Assembly (NCBI RefSeq): GCF_029962835.1
Contig: NC_080588.1
Coordinates: 60,908,001 to 60,972,000 of the forward strand
DNA: 64,000 nt
Direction of reading: 5' to 3'
Origin: Magnolia sinica
Taxonomy: Eukaryota > Streptophyta > Magnoliopsida > Magnoliales > Magnoliaceae
In this document: positions 60,801-64,000 of the stretch, in pieces
Numbering within the stretch: the stretch's first letter is position 1
Layout: each line of letters starts with the position of its first letter
The notes under the pieces: model-generated
The model's database searches: none
Seen by the model: the letters and a program-made list of their open reading frames with translations, nothing else
What the model was told of the DNA's origin: nothing
Translations under genes and position numbers: made by a program

Positions 60801-63800
60801 TGACAAGTGTTTGATAAGTGGCCTGGTTAGCCACAGCGGTAACAATTGTTTGACCTTGGCCGAGTATAAGGATTTGGAATCCTACTCGGACCTGCTGTTG
60901 TGGATGCTGCACGTTGAGGTTTGGATGAGCCGCTCCCCGTATCACGGTTTGCGATTGTAGGAAGTTGAGGTACTGGATCTTTTCCTCGTGGCAGCATTGG
61001 ATCCTGCGTGGGACCGGTCGTGGGGGGTCGATTTGAAGGATATGGACGAGCAGGAGCTCTTGCAAGTTGTGTTTCTGCCCTACCCGCCAATTGAACTACT
61101 TCATCGATGGTCCCGACTGAGTACATCTGAACTCGGTCCTGAATTATCGGTCGTAACCCACTTATATATCGTGCAACCTTCTGTGACTCAGATTCTGACA
61201 GATCGTTTCGTGTAGCCAATCGTTGGAATTCTTCAGTGTAATCTGTGACACTTCGATTTCCTTGTCTGCAATTTTAATATTGCTGGAATAATATCTGTTC
61301 ATAATCACTGGGGAGAAATCGTGATCGAAGAAGACGTTTCATCCGTGGTCATGATGAGATAGGCGTTTTGTTCTGGTGGGCTCGTGAGAGTTGTAATTGT
61401 TCCCACCATGCAGAAGTACCAGATTTTAATTTAAACGCTACCAATTTTACCCTTTTATGATCTGGCATGTCCATGTAATCAAAATATCTATCTACTTCGG
61501 CTAGCCAATCGAGAAAATCTTCTATACGTAATAAACCGTTAAAACTAGGAAGTTCAACCTTACCTCGATAGTCTCTTTCAGCACGATCTAGATGATCACC
61601 TCCATGGATTGGTCATCGAGCAAAACCCTCATTAAGGTCCTCATCGCTAGAACTTGAATCATTTGGTATAGCCCTATGGTTTGCCACTGGTAGTGCTCTA
61701 CGAAAATCGGGGTTGTGTCGTACAGCCACCATGGGTGGTGGAGCACCGCCTAGGGCTCGGGGCGGAAATAGCGCATCTGCAAGACGGTTGAGAGTTGCCT
61801 GCAGCCCTTGCATGGTCAACTGACTCTCCCGGTGGAAAGCTTCCATTCTTTCCGAAAGATAACGAATCTGTGGATCACCGTCCACAGGATTTTGATTCAT
61901 ACCTTCGTTGTTTGCCATCGGCTCAAGGGGAATCCTCGCTCTGATACCAATTGACGTAGGGAAGAACGTGATGAGGATAACTACTCCGAATCCACGGAGC
62001 TTCTCTGGACTCCTCACAGAGACTTCTCGAATCCACGAGGAAAAAAAGCAGAAAATAGAAATAAATTCTAATAAATTCGAAATTGATTAATTGATGACAA
62101 AAAACGAGTTCACAACCTTTTAAATAGGGGTACCAAGCAATGGGAAAGAAATTAGAATCAAACTACAACTCAAACTCCTAGAATCCGCGACTTACTATAA
62201 ATAGTAAACTTATTATTTATAGACGGTCGTGATGTCTACTAGTGCGCAAGGTTTTCGGCCAAAAATAATAAGTGTCCTATTTGGCTTCACCAAACCGTTC
62301 TCCTAATTATTCTAAGCTCTTTTCACGTTGGGCGCAACTCCTAAAGCCCGACGGATGAAGAGTTATAATCAAACTAAAACTTACTATTTATAGTAAAAAC
62401 GAAATTAAAACAGGGAAACGACCGTCGATCCAGGGGTTTTTCACAATTCCGGGCTGCGCAACCCGGCGTGGCAGGGTTGGTTGGCTTCAGTAGCTCGTTC
62501 TACCCTAAAATCATATATTTTACGTCAGATAACTCATTCCGGATTGCAAGATACGCCCGATTTAAGGTTTGATGGTCTGGATGACTTCTGTCGTCGACCA
62601 GGCCTTTTCTGATCCATCTTGGCCATGTAACTGTCCGTGACCTGCTCTACATCAGTATGGTATCATGATTGTTCATGGTTCATGCAGGACCCACAAACAT
62701 GACAACTGCATAGAAACATTAGACCCTAAGACTGCAAGAGAATGCCGATTACATCCCACAGACCAGTGTAACATTCAAAAGCAAAACATACTGAAACAAT
62801 TTAAGAAAATGAGAAATGAAGGTTTGTCTTGGATATTCAATCGAATTAAGTTGCAAAGAAGAAGAAGAAGAAGAAGAAGAAGAAGAATTTTTCTATAGTC
62901 AAAACCATTTATATGATGGGACTCGTGGCAGATGGATGAGATGCCACAGAAAATTCCTTAGATACCACCAAAAATTCTGTCCAATCAAATCAAATTGCAA
63001 TGCTCATTTGGATGTCCAATTAAATCAATTTGTAATGAAGAAGAGCTCTCATTCTCGTTTGGATGACCAATCAAATCAAATCGTAATCAATTTCAATTCA
63101 ATAAAGAGTAAATGACCAAACTGGAGCTAGCCCCCACTCCATTTAAAATGAACATCCAGCCCCCCAGTCGCAATTACTACCATTCCAAAGTCAAACCTGA
63201 AATCAACAGAATCTGAATAAGGAGTTTTTGTCGCCAGCAAAAAAATCAAAATAGCAACACCGCACTTCAGCCATTTCCTAACACAGATGATTTTAAAAAA
63301 TGCCAATCACTTAAACGGAGCATCCAAACGCACCCCGCAAAACAAACTAAAAGAACTAAGCCCCTAATAACTGCAATAACTGCAATTCAGTCTCAATCAC
63401 GGTTTCAAATGCTAAAGGCTAACGAATCACGATTCTCATAAATACCCAGTCGAAAAAAATTCAAAAAAATCAAGACCTGAATTCGAAAAAAAATGCGCTT
63501 CACTTCAATGGAGAGCATCCGAACGCACCCCCGCCAAACAAACTAAAAGAACTATGCCCCCAATCAACAGAAATTCAATCTGAACCATCAATTAATGAAT
63601 CACGATTCATACCCACTTGAAAGTTTTTCAAAAAATCAAGACCCCAATTCTAAAAACAATTGCGATTCACTTCAACAGAGCATCCAAACGCACCCCACAA
63701 AACAAACTAAAAGAACTAAGCCCCCAATCAACAGCAATTCAATATCAACCATCGATTCAAATGCTAAACTGCTAACGAATCACGATTCTAATAAATACCC

Positions 63801-64000
63801 AGTTGAAAAATATTCAAAAAATCAAGACCCATCAAAAGAAAGAAGAATGATATCTATGAAAAGATAGTTTTTGACAGATTGAGAACTAGAAAAAACAGCC
63901 AAAAAAAAAAACAGAGAGAGAGAAATGAGGATTGCCTTTTCTGAGCTGCTTCGGCAGCCTTCGCACGTGCTTCTGCAGATGCCAAACGATCTTCCTCTTT
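54897..64000 (-). CDS. Small SVIP-like protein, 3' part; gene continues past the window
   Basis: Three exons are visible: 63936-64000 (continuing rightward), 55173-55278 and 54897-54911. Together they end [37 protein letters not shown], a short linker and [16 protein letters not shown]. I recognise this as the plant protein resembling small VCP/p97-interacting protein (SVIP); animal SVIP is a small, lipid-anchored inhibitor of ER-associated degradation. The visible part is helical, rich in Ala, Glu and Arg. The N-terminus, where a myristoylation start would be, is outside the window. The first visible intron is about 8.66 kb, holds gypsy element D, and appears to use a GC donor (AAAAG then GCAATC) with a normal TGTAG acceptor. 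The last intron (54912-55172) is GT-AG. The final exon is only 15 nt including the stop. Confidence 0.7.
54961..55078. mobile_element. 118-bp MITE in the last SVIP-like intron
   Basis: Ends TAGGGCTGTCAACAGGC and GCCAATTGACAGCCCTA are inverted repeats, related to the element at 2211-2575. The flanks GTCGACAT and GTCCTATT only partly agree, so an 8-bp duplication is not proven. Confidence 0.65.
55279..56745. other. SVIP-like intron, left of element D
   Basis: Gene-free. Contains GGGTCACCATGG- and CCATGGTTCATGG-type sequence like the foldback family at 50815, and short A-runs at 56398-56411 and 56530-56540. Confidence 0.4.
56751..57453 (-). repeat. Element D 3' LTR
   Basis: 703 bp. Contains several CTTACTATTTATAGT words and the last codons of the pol frame. 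Confidence 0.92.
57381..58898 (-). pseudogene. Gypsy RNase H end and integrase (element D)
   Basis: [20 protein letters not shown] ends RNase H. The integrase linker ends [19 protein letters not shown] with a TAG at about 58452. The core shows Asp in [10 protein letters not shown], Asp in [10 protein letters not shown] and Glu in [10 protein letters not shown] (the DDE triad). The C-terminus has [18 protein letters not shown] and ends in the 3' LTR at 57381. Confidence 0.88.
58944..60436 (-). pseudogene. Gypsy reverse transcriptase and RNase H start (element D)
   Basis: Protease-RT linker, then [19 protein letters not shown] and [13 protein letters not shown] deletion of about 13 bp near 59830 removes the usual RMCVD codons and shifts the frame. 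RT continues with [38 protein letters not shown] and the catalytic YFDDILIYS. RNase H begins [20 protein letters not shown] and meets TAG after LYAVV at 58944. Confidence 0.85.
60446..60781 (-). pseudogene. Gypsy protease (element D)
   Basis: [20 protein letters not shown] carries the retroviral-type aspartic protease motif DSGS. Ends at a TGA after PYSIG, where Trp is expected (PYSIGW-IKKV). Confidence 0.8.
60827..61219 (-). pseudogene. Gypsy gag C-terminal part and zinc knuckle (element D)
   Basis: [20 protein letters not shown], then a Pro/Arg-rich linker and [17 protein letters not shown]. Spacing is CX2CX4HX4C with the stop at the position after CG. Confidence 0.8.
61613..61918 (-). pseudogene. 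Gypsy gag, N-terminal part (element D)
   Basis: Starts [15 protein letters not shown] at 61918, with an ATG shortly after the primer site, and runs to [10 protein letters not shown], then TGA. The gag domain continues in frame beyond the stop ([32 protein letters not shown]) with further stops at about 61350 and 61275. Confidence 0.8.
61952..62654 (-). repeat. Element D 5' LTR
   Basis: 703 bp, equal in length to the 3' LTR, with scattered substitutions, mostly transitions. Confidence 0.92.
62856..62887. repeat. (GAA)n microsatellite
   Basis: About ten GAA units in the SVIP-like intron, right of element D. Confidence 0.9.
63317..63836. repeat. Three-unit tandem repeat of ~165-195 bp
   Basis: Units begin near 63317, 63513 and 63678 with GAGCATCCAAACGCACCCC (or a close form) and end CACTTCAA. 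All contain CAAACTAAAAGAACTA and ATCACGATTC. Located in the SVIP-like intron, close to its 5' splice site. Confidence 0.75.

Larger units (their letters stand above)
56751..62654 (-). mobile_element. Ty3-gypsy retrotransposon, element D, full length
   Basis: 5,904 bp. LTRs at 56751-57453 and 61952-62654 are 703 bp each; sense ends are TGATGTAGAG and CCCTGCGTCA. The target duplication GTATG (56746-56750, 62655-62659) is perfect. The primer site TGGTATCAGAGC is at 61938-61949. Order is gag, zinc knuckle, protease, RT, RNase H, integrase, so gypsy type. Seven nonsense codons and a short deletion break the single long gag-pol. The last ~70 bp of the pol frame lie inside the 3' LTR. With the C-terminal motif [19 protein letters not shown] and no classical chromodomain, this recalls CRM-clade elements, though the clade is inference. 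By hand count the LTRs differ at roughly 40 sites, so insertion is moderately old. Confidence 0.93.

Overview
This is nuclear DNA of a flowering plant. Evidence: multi-exon genes with GT-AG introns, a plastid-type pentatricopeptide (PPR) gene, a ribosomal-protein promoter with a telo-box, Ty1-copia and Ty3-gypsy LTR retrotransposons primed by tRNA-Met, and a very dense family of ~400-500 bp MITEs. I associate this MITE family (GTGGACCAC-rich, ends resembling GGGCCCACCATGATGTATGTG) with magnoliid genomes such as Liriodendron or Cinnamomum; that placement is memory and inference.

Layout. (1) 1-10,735: two copies of a ~4.6 kb segment, each carrying the same 5' part of a minus-strand gene for ribosomal protein S3a (eS1). 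Both reading frames stop being S3a after residue ~114, beside a MITE, so both look like broken copies. (2) 10,230-15,510: MITE after MITE, several nested or truncated, plus GGTCGG-rich low-complexity elements. (3) 15,517-20,572: a decayed copia element with both LTRs (element A). 20,690-29,028: a second copia (element B) whose reverse transcriptase is split by a 3.2 kb solo LTR with a perfect 5-bp target duplication. 29,030-30,900: scraps of older copia. (4) 32,264-52,769: an apparently intact PPR gene of the DG1 type, 9 exons, 878 codons, spread over 20.5 kb because introns 1 and 2 are filled with transposons, including a copia (element C) that itself contains a 2.6 kb solo LTR. (5) 54,897 to beyond 64,000, minus strand: the 3' part of a small SVIP-like protein gene; its 8.7 kb intron contains a complete 5.9 kb gypsy element (element D) with 703-bp LTRs and a perfect target duplication.

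Functionally there are two probable live host genes (the PPR gene and the SVIP-like gene), two probably dead S3a fragments, and otherwise transposons and their debris. The host genes are unrelated in role and show no operon-like logic. I found no convincing undescribed multi-gene system. The more interesting signals are splicing features (a probable GC-AG intron, a 15-nt last exon, paired 3' splice sites), palindrome arrays in copia U3 regions, a snap-back rearrangement inside element C, and transition-type nonsense decay in element D. All coordinates and boundaries were read by eye; no alignment or search was run.
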